19,901 bases of DNA. Origin: JAIVHA01 sp965367295. GTDB lineage: Bacteria; Pseudomonadota; Gammaproteobacteria; DSM-19610. Of the stretch, positions 6,936 through 14,793 are shown piece after piece. Position numbers and translations under genes: made by a program. Where the stretch lies: NCBI GenBank assembly GCA_965367295.1, contig CBDUHN010000053.1:1-19901 (forward strand), in the 5' to 3' direction. The notes under the pieces are model-generated. The model was not told where the DNA came from. It searched no databases and was given only the letters and a program-made list of their open reading frames with translations. The stretch's first letter is position 1. Each line of letters opens with the position of its first letter.

Positions 6936-8018
6936 ATGACCAAGATATACAACTTCAGTGCGGGTCCTGCCGTGTTGCCGCAGGAAGTGCTGGCGCAGGC
7001 AAAAGAAGAACTGATGGACTGGCACGGCTGTGGCATGTCGGTGATGGAGATGAGTCACCGTGGCAAGGAATTCATGTCCATTGCCCAGCAGGCTGAGGCC
7101 GATCTGCGTGAGCTGATGGCCATTCCTTCCAACTACAAGGTGCTGTTCCTGCAGGGCGGCGCCAGCAGCCAGTTTGCCATGGTGCCCATGAACCTGCTGC
7201 GCGGTAAGACCTCTGCGGATTATCTATGGACCGGCGCCTGGGGCAAGAAGGCCATCGCCGAGGCCAAGCGCTACTGCAGGGTTAACGTGGCGGCCAGTTC
7301 CGAGGCGGACAAGTTCAACAGCGTGCCTGCGCGCGACCATTGGCAGCTCGATCCCGATGCGGCCTATGTGCATTACACCCCAAATGAAACCATCGGTGGC
7401 GTCGAGTTTGCCGACATCCCCGACGTGGGTGATGTGCCGCTGGTCGGGGATTTTTCCTCCACCATCCTGTCGCGCCCGCTGGACGTATCAAAGTTCGGTG
7501 TCATCTATGCCGGCGCCCAGAAGAATATCGGCCCGGCCGGTCTGACGGTGGTGATCGTGCGTGATGACCTCATCGGCCAGACCCTTGATGGCACGCCGGT
7601 GATGTTCGACTACAAGACCCACGCCGACAATGATTCCATGTACAACACTCCGCCCACCTATGGCTGGTATCTGGCCGGGCTGGTGTTCCAGTGGCTCAAG
7701 ACAAACGGCGGCCTGACGGCCATGGCCGAACTCAACCAGCGCAAGGCCGCTAAGCTCTATGCCGCCATCGATGGCTCGGCTTTCTACCAGAACCCGGTCG
7801 CTGTCGCGAACCGTTCCTGGATGAATGTGCCGTTCACCCTGGCCAACCCGGACCTCGACAGCGCCTTTCTCGAAGAGGCCAAGGCCGCAGGCATGGTGGC
7901 GCTCAAGGGGCACCGTTCCGTGGGTGGCATGCGGGCCAGTATCTACAATGCCATGCCGGAAGCCGGGGTGGATGTGCTGGTCGATTTCATGGCTGACTTC
8001 GAACGGCGCAAGGGGTAA
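6936..8018 (+). CDS. serC: Phosphoserine aminotransferase
   Basis: A PLP enzyme of 360 residues (E. coli 362) that transaminates 3-phosphohydroxypyruvate with glutamate to phosphoserine; in many bacteria it also serves pyridoxine synthesis. It opens with the family signature YNFSAGPAVLP and has the substrate Arg at 42 (MSHRGKEF), GGASSQFAMVPMNL (74-87) and the PLP lysine K196 in YAGAQKNIGPAG. The start at 6936 has AGGAG 10 bases upstream; the in-frame GTG at 6918 is less likely because it would overlap that ribosome site. serA follows, separated by the MITE-like element, so the first two serine-pathway steps are paired here. Confidence 0.97.
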   Translation: MTKIYNFSAGPAVLPQEVLAQAKEELMDWHGCGMSVMEMSHRGKEFMSIAQQAEADLRELMAIPSNYKVLFLQGGASSQFAMVPMNLLRGKTSADYLWTGAWGKKAIAEAKRYCRVNVAASSEADKFNSVPARDHWQLDPDAAYVHYTPNETIGGVEFADIPDVGDVPLVGDFSSTILSRPLDVSKFGVIYAGAQKNIGPAGLTVVIVRDDLIGQTLDGTPVMFDYKTHADNDSMYNTPPTYGWYLAGLVFQWLKTNGGLTAMAELNQRKAAKLYAAIDGSAFYQNPVAVANRSWMNVPFTLANPDLDSAFLEEAKAAGMVALKGHRSVGGMRASIYNAMPEAGVDVLVDFMADFERRKG

Positions 8019-8025
8019 TTGATAT

Positions 8026-8171
8026 TCACCGTAAAGACGCAATGGACGCAAAGAAAAACAACTGGTAGATGGTGCTGTGCCGTCATTTCCACGAAAGCGA
8101 AAATGACGGCAGGAGCGATTTCATCATTCAGTATTGATATTTTCTTTGTGTCCTTTGCCGCTTTGCGGTGA
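8026..8171. mobile_element. MITE-like element with long inverted ends in the serC-serA gap
   Basis: The outer 32 bases at each end (8026-8057 and 8140-8171) are inverted copies matching at 27 of 32 positions. They begin TCACCG and run inward to CAAAGAAAA. Inside is a separate hairpin with perfect 11-bp arms, TGCCGTCATTT / AAATGACGGCA (8078-8088, 8101-8111). The 146-bp element has no coding capacity and takes up nearly the whole gap: it starts 8 bases after the serC stop and ends 17 bases before the serA start. No clear target-site duplication is visible. Ends rich in CGCAAAGGACGCAAAGAA are, from memory, common in proteobacterial intergenic repeats. A non-autonomous transposon remnant is the best reading. 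Confidence 0.65.
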
Positions 8172-8187
8172 TAAAGGACTTAAAAAC

Positions 8188-9360
8188 ATGTACAAGATAC
8201 TCACCCTGAATAACATCTCCGTGGCCGGCCTGGAGCGCCTGCCCCGGGAGCGTTATGAAATCGCTTCGGAGATGAGTCATCCCGATGCCATCCTGGTGCG
8301 TTCACAGAAGATGCACGACATGGAGGTGCCGGCCACGGTGAAGGCCATCGGTCGTGCCGGCGCCGGTGTGAACAATATTCCCGTGGACAAGATGAGTGCC
8401 AAGGGGATCCCGGTATTCAATGCACCGGGCGCCAACGCCAATGCGGTGAAGGAACTGGTGATCGCCGGCATGCTGCTTGGAGCCCGCAATATCGCCCAGG
8501 CCTGGGATTTCGCCCGCTCCCAGGAAGGTACGGATGCCGAGATCAACAAGGCGGTGGAGGCGGGCAAGAAGAATTTCGTCGGCTTCGAACTGCCGGGTCG
8601 CACCCTCGGTGTTATTGGCCTGGGCGCCATCGGTGTGCAGGTGGCCAATGCCGCACTGGCATTGGGTATGAATGTCATCGGCTACGATCCGGACATCACC
8701 GTGCAGCGCGCCTGGCAGATGTCCTCCGATGTGAGTCAGGCCACCAGTGTCGATGACCTGCTGTCCCGATCGGATTTTGTTACCTTCCATGTGCCGTTGG
8801 TGGATGCCACGCGCAACATGATCGATGCCGAGCGCATCCGTATCCTGAAGGATCGCGCGGTACTGCTGAATTTTTCCCGGGACGGGATACTCGATAATGA
8901 AGCCGTGTGCGCGGCACTGGACAGCGGCAAGCTGTATGCCTATGTGTGCGATTTCCCGGGTAACCGCCTCAAGAAACATCCACGGGTCATCACCCTGCCG
9001 CATCTGGGGGCGTCCACCACGGAGGCCGAGGAAAATTGCGCCATCATGGTAGCCGAACAGGTGCGCGATTACCTCGAGAATGGCAATGTGCACAACTCGG
9101 TGAACTTCCCCGAAATCCATTTGCCCCGTAACGATGGTCACCGGCTCTGTGTGGCGAATGCCAACGTTCCCAATATGCTGGGTCAGATCTCCACCGCACT
9201 GGCAGATGCCGGTCACAATATCATCGACATGATCAACAAGTCCCGTGGAGAACTGGCTTATACGCTGGTGGATGTGGAAGGGGAGATCACCGAGAATTGC
9301 GTGAAAACCATTGCCAGTACCGCTGGCGTACTCAATGTGCGCGTACTCGAAAAGGCTTGA
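8188..9360 (+). CDS. serA: D-3-phosphoglycerate dehydrogenase, short form with ACT domain
   Basis: A 390-residue enzyme expected to oxidise 3-phosphoglycerate with NAD, the first step of serine synthesis; serC, the second step, lies just upstream. The fold follows the 2-hydroxyacid dehydrogenase family: substrate loop GRAGAGVNNIP (55-65), NAD-binding GLGAIG (144-149) with D167 after the second strand, R231 in NFSRDG, and H272 in PHLGASTTEAEEN. A C-terminal ACT domain (about 319-390) fits serine feedback. The intervening domain of E. coli-type or long SerA is absent. The acidic residue expected about 20-25 positions before H272 is not obvious: that stretch reads CDFPGNRLKKHP. The start at 8188 has AAAGGA upstream; the frame extends back to 8134 only through the MITE. 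Confidence 0.9.
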   Translation: MYKILTLNNISVAGLERLPRERYEIASEMSHPDAILVRSQKMHDMEVPATVKAIGRAGAGVNNIPVDKMSAKGIPVFNAPGANANAVKELVIAGMLLGARNIAQAWDFARSQEGTDAEINKAVEAGKKNFVGFELPGRTLGVIGLGAIGVQVANAALALGMNVIGYDPDITVQRAWQMSSDVSQATSVDDLLSRSDFVTFHVPLVDATRNMIDAERIRILKDRAVLLNFSRDGILDNEAVCAALDSGKLYAYVCDFPGNRLKKHPRVITLPHLGASTTEAEENCAIMVAEQVRDYLENGNVHNSVNFPEIHLPRNDGHRLCVANANVPNMLGQISTALADAGHNIIDMINKSRGELAYTLVDVEGEITENCVKTIASTAGVLNVRVLEKA

Positions 9361-9405
9361 TTGCGGCCAGACGGTAAGTAAGCGGATAGGGGTTGAGTTG
9401 CCCGT

Positions 9406-10491
9406 ATGAGTGAAGAGAAAGCATTGTCAGCCCTGCGTGAACGCATCGATGCCATCGATGAGCAGATCCAGGCCCTGCTCAACGAGCGGGCTGCCTGTGC
9501 GCAAAAGGTTGCACAGGTCAAACAATCCACTGATCCCGATGCCAAGTTCTATCGTGCCGAACGCGAGGCCCAGGTGCTGCGCAAGGTGCGCGATCGCAAC
9601 ACCGGGCCGCTGCCCGCGGAAGAAGTGACGCGGCTGTTTCGGGAAATCATGTCCGCCTGCCTGGCCCTGGAAAAGCCGCTGCGGATCGGTTTTCTGGGAC
9701 CGGAGGGGACCTTCACCCAGGCGGCAGCACAGAAACAGTTCGGCCATTCGGTGCAGACGGTATCATTCGGTGCCATTGACGAAGTGTTCCGCGAAGTGGA
9801 GGCTGGCGGAGTCGATTACGGCGTAGTGCCGGTGGAGAATTCCACCGAGGGTGTCATCAACCATACGCTCGACATGTTTCTGCGTTCGCCCTTGAATATC
9901 TGTGGCGATGTCGAACTGCGCATTCATCACCACCTGCTCAGCAAGGACGGTGACCGGGCGGCGATCCAGCGGGTATATTCCCATCAGCAGTCGCTGGCCC
10001 AGTGCCGGGAATGGCTCAATGCCAACTTGCCAAATGCCGAGCGCGTGGCGGTGAGCAGCAACGCTGAAGCCGCGCGCCGCGCCAGCACGGAAGCGAATAC
10101 CGCGGCCATTGCCGGCGAGATTGCCGGCGAGATCTATGGCCTGCAGACCCTGGTGCCGAATATCGAAGACGATCCTGCCAATACCACGCGCTTCCTGGTG
10201 ATCGGCAGACGACGCGTGCCACCAAGCGGCAAGGACAAGACTTCCCTGCTGGTGTCTGCGCGCAACCAGCCGGGTGCGCTGCATAAGTTACTGGAACCCA
10301 TTGCCCGTAATGGTCTGAGTATGACGCGGATCGAATCCCGTCCCTCGCGACTGAGCACCTGGGACTACGTGTTCTTCGTGGATGTGGAGGGGCACGCCGA
10401 GGATCCAAAGGTGGCCAGGGCCCTTGAGGAACTGAAGGCGGAAGCGGCCATGTTCAAATGGCTGGGTTCCTATCCGCAGGCGGTGCTGTAG
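9406..10491 (+). CDS. pheA: Bifunctional chorismate mutase / prephenate dehydratase (P-protein)
   Basis: Converts chorismate to prephenate and then to phenylpyruvate, the committed route to phenylalanine. Three parts are visible in 361 residues. An AroQ chorismate mutase helix bundle (about 1-90) carries R11 and R28. The dehydratase (about 92-268) has GPEGTFTQAA, PVENSTEGVINHT (142-154) and the catalytic NTTRF (259-263). An ACT regulatory domain (about 279-361) has the phenylalanine-binding patterns PGALHKLL and ESRP (310-313). The length is normal. The gene ends ...GSYPQAVL, and its TAG stop codon is made by the GTAG head of a REP palindrome, so there is no spacer between gene and repeat. 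The ribosome site is weak (AGGGG, 13 bases upstream). Confidence 0.97.
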   Translation: MSEEKALSALRERIDAIDEQIQALLNERAACAQKVAQVKQSTDPDAKFYRAEREAQVLRKVRDRNTGPLPAEEVTRLFREIMSACLALEKPLRIGFLGPEGTFTQAAAQKQFGHSVQTVSFGAIDEVFREVEAGGVDYGVVPVENSTEGVINHTLDMFLRSPLNICGDVELRIHHHLLSKDGDRAAIQRVYSHQQSLAQCREWLNANLPNAERVAVSSNAEAARRASTEANTAAIAGEIAGEIYGLQTLVPNIEDDPANTTRFLVIGRRRVPPSGKDKTSLLVSARNQPGALHKLLEPIARNGLSMTRIESRPSRLSTWDYVFFVDVEGHAEDPKVARALEELKAEAAMFKWLGSYPQAVL

Positions 10492-10558
10492 GTCCGAATT
10501 CATTCGGACGTCATGCCGGCAATGTCATTTGTCTGTCCGATTGAATTCGGACCTACAG
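10486..10558. repeat. REP palindrome inverted pair between pheA and hisC
   Basis: Two REP-type units face each other. The left one (10488-10509) is GTAG followed by GTCCGAAT-TC-ATTCGGAC, a perfect 8-bp-arm palindrome. The right one (10535-10556) is the same on the minus strand with one changed base. Together they form a 24-bp inverted repeat (10486-10509 against 10535-10558) with 23 of 24 matches around 25 bases. The GTAG-plus-palindrome layout is that of REP sequences moved by REP-associated tyrosine transposases. Confidence 0.85.
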
Positions 10559-10611
10559 GTGGAATATCCACGATTCCCAGCAAACACTTATTTCGAATGG
10601 CAGCACACACA

Positions 10612-11721
10612 ATGTCGAACCCGAATGCATCCTTCGTCGAACTTGCCACCACCGGTGTACAGGGCCTGAGTCCCTATCAACCCGGTAAGCCGCTCAGTGA
10701 ACTGGAGCGGGAATACGGTGTACGTGATGCGGTGAAGCTGGCTTCCAATGAGAACCCGCTTGGTCCCAGCCCGAGGGCCCTGGCGGCGGCACAAGCGGCC
10801 CTGACCGAAATGGCGCGCTATCCCGATGGCAGCAGTTTTGCGCTCAAGCAGGCGCTGGCCGAGCGGCACGGGGTCGCGACTACGGCGATTACCCTGGGTA
10901 ATGGATCCAACGACGTACTGGAACTGGTGGCGCGCGGATTCCTCACCAGCGCCCATGCCGCGGTGTATTCCGAACATGCCTTTGCGGTTTATCCCATCGT
11001 CACCCAGGCCATCGGTGCCGGGCACAGGGTCGCCCGGGCAAAGGACTATGGCCATGACCTGGAGGCGATGGCGGCGCAGGTGGATGAGCAGGTGCGGGTG
11101 GTATTCATAGCCAATCCCAACAATCCTACCGGTACCTGGCTGTCGGCCACCGAGCTGGAGGGTTTTCTGCAGGCCATGCCGCGTAGGGTGATCGTGGTGG
11201 TGGACGAGGCCTACTTCGAATACGTTGCCGAGGCGGATTATCCGGATACCACGACCTGGACCGAGCGTTTCCCGAACCTGGTGGTGACACGCACCTTCTC
11301 CAAGGCCTTCGGCCTGGCCGGGCTGCGGATCGGCTACAGTGTGAGTCATCCAGAGGTGGCCGACGTGCTCAACCGGGTGCGGCAGCCCTTCAATGTGAAT
11401 ATCGTCGCGCAGGCCGGGGCGCTGGCCGCACTGCAGGACCGCGACTACCTGGAAGAGAGCGTGCGCGTGAATCGGGCCGGCATGCAGCAGATGACAGAAG
11501 GACTCAAAGCCATGGATATACGGTATATCCCCTCGGTGGGGAATTTCATCGCCGCGGACATGGGCCGCGCGGCCGCTGCTGTCTATGAAGACCTGTTGCG
11601 TCAAGGCGTGATCGTGCGACCCGTGGCCAATTACGGCATGCCCAATCACCTGCGCATCACCATTGGCAGTATGCAGGAAAACGCTCGATGCCTGAGCGCC
11701 CTGAAAACGGTGCTGACGTGA
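10612..11721 (+). CDS. hisC: HisC-type aminotransferase (histidinol-phosphate / aromatic)
   Basis: A PLP-dependent class I aminotransferase of 369 residues in the HisC family. Motifs: LASNENPLGPSP (43-54), GNGSNDVLEL (97-106), ANPNNPTGT (167-175), VVDEAYFEY (196-204), the PLP lysine K231 in TRTFSKAFGLAGLRIGY and the phosphate-binding R239. The annotation by homology is histidinol-phosphate aminotransferase. No other his gene is present, and it sits between pheA and tyrA, so I infer it mainly makes phenylalanine and tyrosine from their keto acids. The start at 10612 (MSNPNASFVELA) is chosen because such N-termini are usual in the family; ATG 10597 is a close alternative, and the frame to 10513 runs into the REP pair. 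No clear ribosome site is seen. Confidence 0.92.
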   Translation: MSNPNASFVELATTGVQGLSPYQPGKPLSELEREYGVRDAVKLASNENPLGPSPRALAAAQAALTEMARYPDGSSFALKQALAERHGVATTAITLGNGSNDVLELVARGFLTSAHAAVYSEHAFAVYPIVTQAIGAGHRVARAKDYGHDLEAMAAQVDEQVRVVFIANPNNPTGTWLSATELEGFLQAMPRRVIVVVDEAYFEYVAEADYPDTTTWTERFPNLVVTRTFSKAFGLAGLRIGYSVSHPEVADVLNRVRQPFNVNIVAQAGALAALQDRDYLEESVRVNRAGMQQMTEGLKAMDIRYIPSVGNFIAADMGRAAAAVYEDLLRQGVIVRPVANYGMPNHLRITIGSMQENARCLSALKTVLT

Positions 11722-12596
11722 TCCGACGTCTGTGCATTATCGGTGTCGGCCTGATTGGCGGCTCGCTGGCGCGTGCGTTGCGACGTCGTGCGGACTGTCC
11801 CGAGATCGTGGGTGCCAGCCGCAATGCCGCGCACCTGCAGCAGGCGCTGGATCTGGGTGTTATTGATCGCTATGAAACCGACCTGGGAAAAGCCGTGCAC
11901 GATGCGGATATGGTCATGGTCTGCGTGCCCCTCGGTGCGATGGAGACGGTATTCGCGCAGATCAAGGATCATCTGGCACCGGATACGGTGCTGACCGATG
12001 CCGGCAGCGCCAAGGCGCGGGTGGTGCAGGCGGCGCGCAAGGTGTTCGGTGAGGTGCCGGCCTTCCTGGTGCCCGGGCATCCCATTGCCGGCACGGAGCA
12101 GAGCGGCGTGGAGGCTTCTTTCGCCGAACTTTATGACCGTCGCCGCGTGATCCTGACGCCCGTTGCAGAAACGGCTGAGGCGGCCACGGCGAGGGTGCGC
12201 ATGGTCTGGCAGGCGGCCGGCGCTGCGGTGAGCGAGATGAGCGTCGAACATCACGACACCGTGCTGGCGGCCACCAGCCATCTACCCCATGTGCTGGCCT
12301 TTACCCTGGTGGATAGTCTGGCCCGCATGGGGGAACATGACGAGATCTTTGCCTATGCCGCCGGTGGCTTTCGGGATTTCACCCGTATTGCGTCCAGTGA
12401 CCCGGTCATGTGGCGGGATATCTGCCTGGCCAATGGCGAGGCCATCGTCGCCATGATCGAACGATTCAGTGCCGACCTGCAGCAGGTGGCGGCACTGATC
12501 CGTGCCGGTGATGGCGAGGCCATGCTGCAGCGGTTTCAGGATGCCAAGCAGGCTCGGGATGAGTTCGCGGAACAGTTCGCACGTAGAAGCGAATAG
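11688..12596 (+). CDS. tyrA: Prephenate dehydrogenase
   Basis: Oxidatively decarboxylates prephenate to 4-hydroxyphenylpyruvate, the tyrosine branch. The 302 residues start with a Rossmann motif GVGLIGGSLA (19-28). They include TDAGSAKA (103-110) and the catalytic-site HPIAGTEQSGVE (131-142). The helical dimer domain holds SHLPHVLAF and GGFRDFTRIASSDPVMWRDI. There is no fused chorismate mutase or C-terminal ACT domain, so it is the simple monofunctional type. Two starts compete. ATG 11688 has AGGAAA 7 bases upstream and overlaps hisC by 34 bases. GTG 11718 overlaps the hisC stop codon (GTGA) but has no ribosome site. I chose the former. Either way hisC and tyrA are probably translationally coupled. 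Confidence 0.94.
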   Translation: MPERPENGADVIRRLCIIGVGLIGGSLARALRRRADCPEIVGASRNAAHLQQALDLGVIDRYETDLGKAVHDADMVMVCVPLGAMETVFAQIKDHLAPDTVLTDAGSAKARVVQAARKVFGEVPAFLVPGHPIAGTEQSGVEASFAELYDRRRVILTPVAETAEAATARVRMVWQAAGAAVSEMSVEHHDTVLAATSHLPHVLAFTLVDSLARMGEHDEIFAYAAGGFRDFTRIASSDPVMWRDICLANGEAIVAMIERFSADLQQVAALIRAGDGEAMLQRFQDAKQARDEFAEQFARRSE

Positions 12597-12619
12597 CGCT
12601 GTCCCATCTCGAAGCTCCT

Positions 12620-12636
12620 GTGCGAATGCGTTCGCC
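12620..12636. repeat. REP-like palindrome core without GTAG
   Basis: GTGCGAATGCGTTCGCC has 5-bp arms GCGAA / TTCGC around TGCG in the 64-base tyrA-aroA gap. It resembles the GTGCGAAT...ATTCGCA copies at 14010 but lacks the GTAG head and the outer arm pair. It may be a decayed copy or a chance resemblance. Confidence 0.35.
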
Positions 12637-12660
12637 CAATTTTAACAAACGGTAACCTAC

Positions 12661-13980
12661 ATGAGTGCTGACAAGAACATCCGTTTCACTGTTGCCCCTG
12701 GTGGCACCCTGCAGGGTTGTATCCGCGTGCCGGGTGACAAATCCATTTCCCATCGCTCCATCATGCTCGGCTCGTTGGCTGAAGGGGTGACGGAGATCAG
12801 CGGTTTTCTGGAAGGGGAGGACAGCCTGGCGACCCTGGCGGCATTTCGTGCCATGGGTGTGCGGATCGAAGGACCCTACAATGGCAGTGTGACGGTGCAC
12901 GGTGTGGGACTGCACGGTTTGCAGCCGCCAAGGGAACCGCTCTATCTGGGTAACTCCGGTACCTCCATGCGACTGCTCACCGGTCTGCTGGCAGGGCAAT
13001 CTTTTGATGTGGAACTCACCGGTGACAAATCCCTTTCCGGTCGGCCGATGCGCCGGGTCATCGACCCACTCAAACAGATGGGTGCGGTGGTGGAAGCCAC
13101 ACCGGCGGGAACCGCTCCCCTGAAGATCCGTGGTGGCCAGGCCCTTATGGGTATGCAGTACAACATGCCAGTGGCCAGTGCGCAGGTAAAATCCTGCCTG
13201 TTGCTTGCGGGCCTGTATGCCGCCGGCAGAACCTGCGTGACCGAGCCGGCGCCGACCCGTGATCACACCGAACGCATGTTGGCGGGCATGGGGTATGCCG
13301 TGGAACGTGAGGACGCGACTGCCTGCGTACAGTCCGGTGGCAAGCTGATTGCCACCCCGATCGATGTTCCCGCGGATATTTCCTCGGCGGCATTTTTCCT
13401 GGTCGGTGCCAGCATCGCTGAGGGGTCGGACCTGACCCTGGAGCATGTGGGCATGAATCCCACTCGTACCGGTGTCATCGATATCCTGCGTCAGATGGGC
13501 GCCAGCATCGAGGTGCAGAACGAGCACGAAGTTGGTGGTGAGCCGGTGGCCGACCTGCGGGTACGTGCCGCGAAGCTGCATGGAATCGAGATCCCGGAAG
13601 CATTGGTGCCGCTGGCCATTGATGAATTCCCGGCACTGTTCGTGGCGGCGGCCTGCGCCGAGGGTGAGACGGTGCTCACCGGTGCCGAGGAACTGCGGGT
13701 GAAGGAAAGTGACCGTATCCAGGTGATGGCCGATGGTCTGCAGGCGGTCGGTATCGATGCACAGGCCACCCCGGATGGCATGATCATACAGGGCGGTACC
13801 ATCGGTTCCGGACAGGTCGATAGCCACGGTGATCACCGTATCGCCATGTCATTCGCGATGGCTGCGTTACGTGCCAGCGGCGAGATCCGCATCACTGACT
13901 GCGCCAATGTGAATACCTCGTTCCCGGGTTTCGTGGAACTGGCGCGCAGCTGCGGGCTGGATGTGCGCAACGACGGGTGA
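12661..13980 (+). CDS. aroA: 3-phosphoshikimate 1-carboxyvinyltransferase (EPSP synthase)
   Basis: Joins phosphoenolpyruvate and shikimate 3-phosphate to EPSP, the sixth step of the shikimate pathway and the glyphosate target. The 439 residues show the substrate loop VPGDKSISHRS (23-33), LGNSGTSMR (96-104), VASAQVKSCLLLAG (171-184), EPAPTRDHTERML (195-207), DVPADISSAAFFLVGA (235-250), the catalytic Asp at 321 in IDEFPAL, and VKESDR with E349 and R352, then DHRIAMSFA (391-399). Several of these blocks resemble class II enzymes (Agrobacterium CP4 type) more than E. coli. However, the loop reads GNSGT with Gly at 100, where CP4 has Ala. The gene follows tyrA after 64 bases. Many gammaproteobacteria carry tyrA and aroA together, sometimes fused. 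Confidence 0.97.
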   Translation: MSADKNIRFTVAPGGTLQGCIRVPGDKSISHRSIMLGSLAEGVTEISGFLEGEDSLATLAAFRAMGVRIEGPYNGSVTVHGVGLHGLQPPREPLYLGNSGTSMRLLTGLLAGQSFDVELTGDKSLSGRPMRRVIDPLKQMGAVVEATPAGTAPLKIRGGQALMGMQYNMPVASAQVKSCLLLAGLYAAGRTCVTEPAPTRDHTERMLAGMGYAVEREDATACVQSGGKLIATPIDVPADISSAAFFLVGASIAEGSDLTLEHVGMNPTRTGVIDILRQMGASIEVQNEHEVGGEPVADLRVRAAKLHGIEIPEALVPLAIDEFPALFVAAACAEGETVLTGAEELRVKESDRIQVMADGLQAVGIDAQATPDGMIIQGGTIGSGQVDSHGDHRIAMSFAMAALRASGEIRITDCANVNTSFPGFVELARSCGLDVRNDG

Positions 13981-14003
13981 ATCCCAGGACATCCTGTAAC
14001 TGG

Positions 14004-14074
14004 CCGTAGGTGCGAATTCATTCGCATTGCCACGAATGACGATAATCGTCATGTGAATGAATTCGCACCTACGG
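14004..14074. repeat. REP palindrome inverted pair between aroA and cmk
   Basis: CCGTAGGTGCGAATTCATTC (14004-14023) recurs inverted and perfect at 14055-14074. The left unit is GTAG with arms GTGCGAAT / ATTCGCAT (14006-14027); the right unit, on the minus strand, has lost one base in its distal arm. Between them sits a separate dyad, ATGACGAT-A-ATCGTCAT (14036-14052). It is the same family as the pheA-hisC pair, with the third arm base changed from C to G and its partner from G to C. Confidence 0.85.
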
Positions 14075-14118
14075 CATCCAGCCCGGTGAGATTGCCGTAT
14101 TTCAAGAGAACTTCCCGC

Positions 14119-14793
14119 ATGACTGATTCTTCCATCCCTGTCATTACCATCGATGGCCCTTCCGGCTCAGGCAAGGGCACCATCAGCCAGTTGCTGGCGC
14201 AACGGCTTGGTTTTCATTTCCTCGATAGCGGGGCGCTGTATCGGTTGCTGGCGCTGTCGGCGCTGCATGGCGGTATGGAGTTGACCGATGAATCCGGACT
14301 GGCCCAACGGGCGCGGCAACTGGATGTCAGCTTCCCGGGTGATGCCCGCATTCTGCTCGAGGGAGTGGAGGTGGGCGCCGAATTGCGTACCGAGACCACC
14401 GGCAATGCGGCTTCCCGGGTGGCTGCACTGCCGGCGGTGCGGGCGGCACTGCTGGAGCGGCAGCAGGCCTTTGCCCAGATGCCGGGACTGGTGGCCGACG
14501 GTCGCGATATGGGCACGGTGGTGTTTCCCGCCGCACAGGCCAAGGTATTTCTGACCGCCAGTGCCGAGGAGCGCGCGGTAAGGCGATGTAACCAGCTGAA
14601 AGAAAAGGGATTAAATCCGGATTATGCGGCAATTGTGCTGGAAATCCGCGAACGTGACGAACGGGATGCCAACCGTGCTGTGGCCCCCTTGAAACCGGCG
14701 GCAGACGCTATGCTTGTGGATAGTACCGGGGTTCCGGTCGACGCGGTGCTGGAGCGCGTTCTCGCGTTTGTTTCAGGGCGCATAAGTGCTTGA
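14119..14793 (+). CDS. cmk: Cytidylate kinase
   Basis: Phosphorylates CMP and dCMP to the diphosphates using ATP, in the cytosol. At 224 residues it matches E. coli Cmk (227). The P-loop GPSGSGKGT lies at 13-21, the CMP-site segment DSGALYR at 36-42, DGRDMGTVVFP at 127-137, and the LID and C-terminal stretch RERDERDANRAVAPLKPA at 177-194. The start at 14119 gives the normal N-terminus just before the P-loop; the frame also opens at GTG 14053, but that would make the REP palindrome coding. The ribosome site is weak (AAGAGAA). cmk lies directly upstream of rpsA, as in E. coli, and its stop codon overlaps the rpsA -35 element. Confidence 0.97.
   Translation: MTDSSIPVITIDGPSGSGKGTISQLLAQRLGFHFLDSGALYRLLALSALHGGMELTDESGLAQRARQLDVSFPGDARILLEGVEVGAELRTETTGNAASRVAALPAVRAALLERQQAFAQMPGLVADGRDMGTVVFPAAQAKVFLTASAEERAVRRCNQLKEKGLNPDYAAIVLEIRERDERDANRAVAPLKPAADAMLVDSTGVPVDAVLERVLAFVSGRISA

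Noticed and set aside
10513..10611. Upstream start for hisC within the REP pair
   Set aside because: The extra 33 residues are encoded by the palindrome and have no family counterpart.
12466..13836. A 456-codon open frame antisense to aroA
   Set aside because: It crosses the tyrA-aroA boundary and mirrors aroA codon bias; no ribosome site or domain.
14053..14118. Upstream GTG start for cmk within the REP pair
   Set aside because: The extra 22 residues come from repeat sequence; the normal cytidylate kinase start is ATG 14119.
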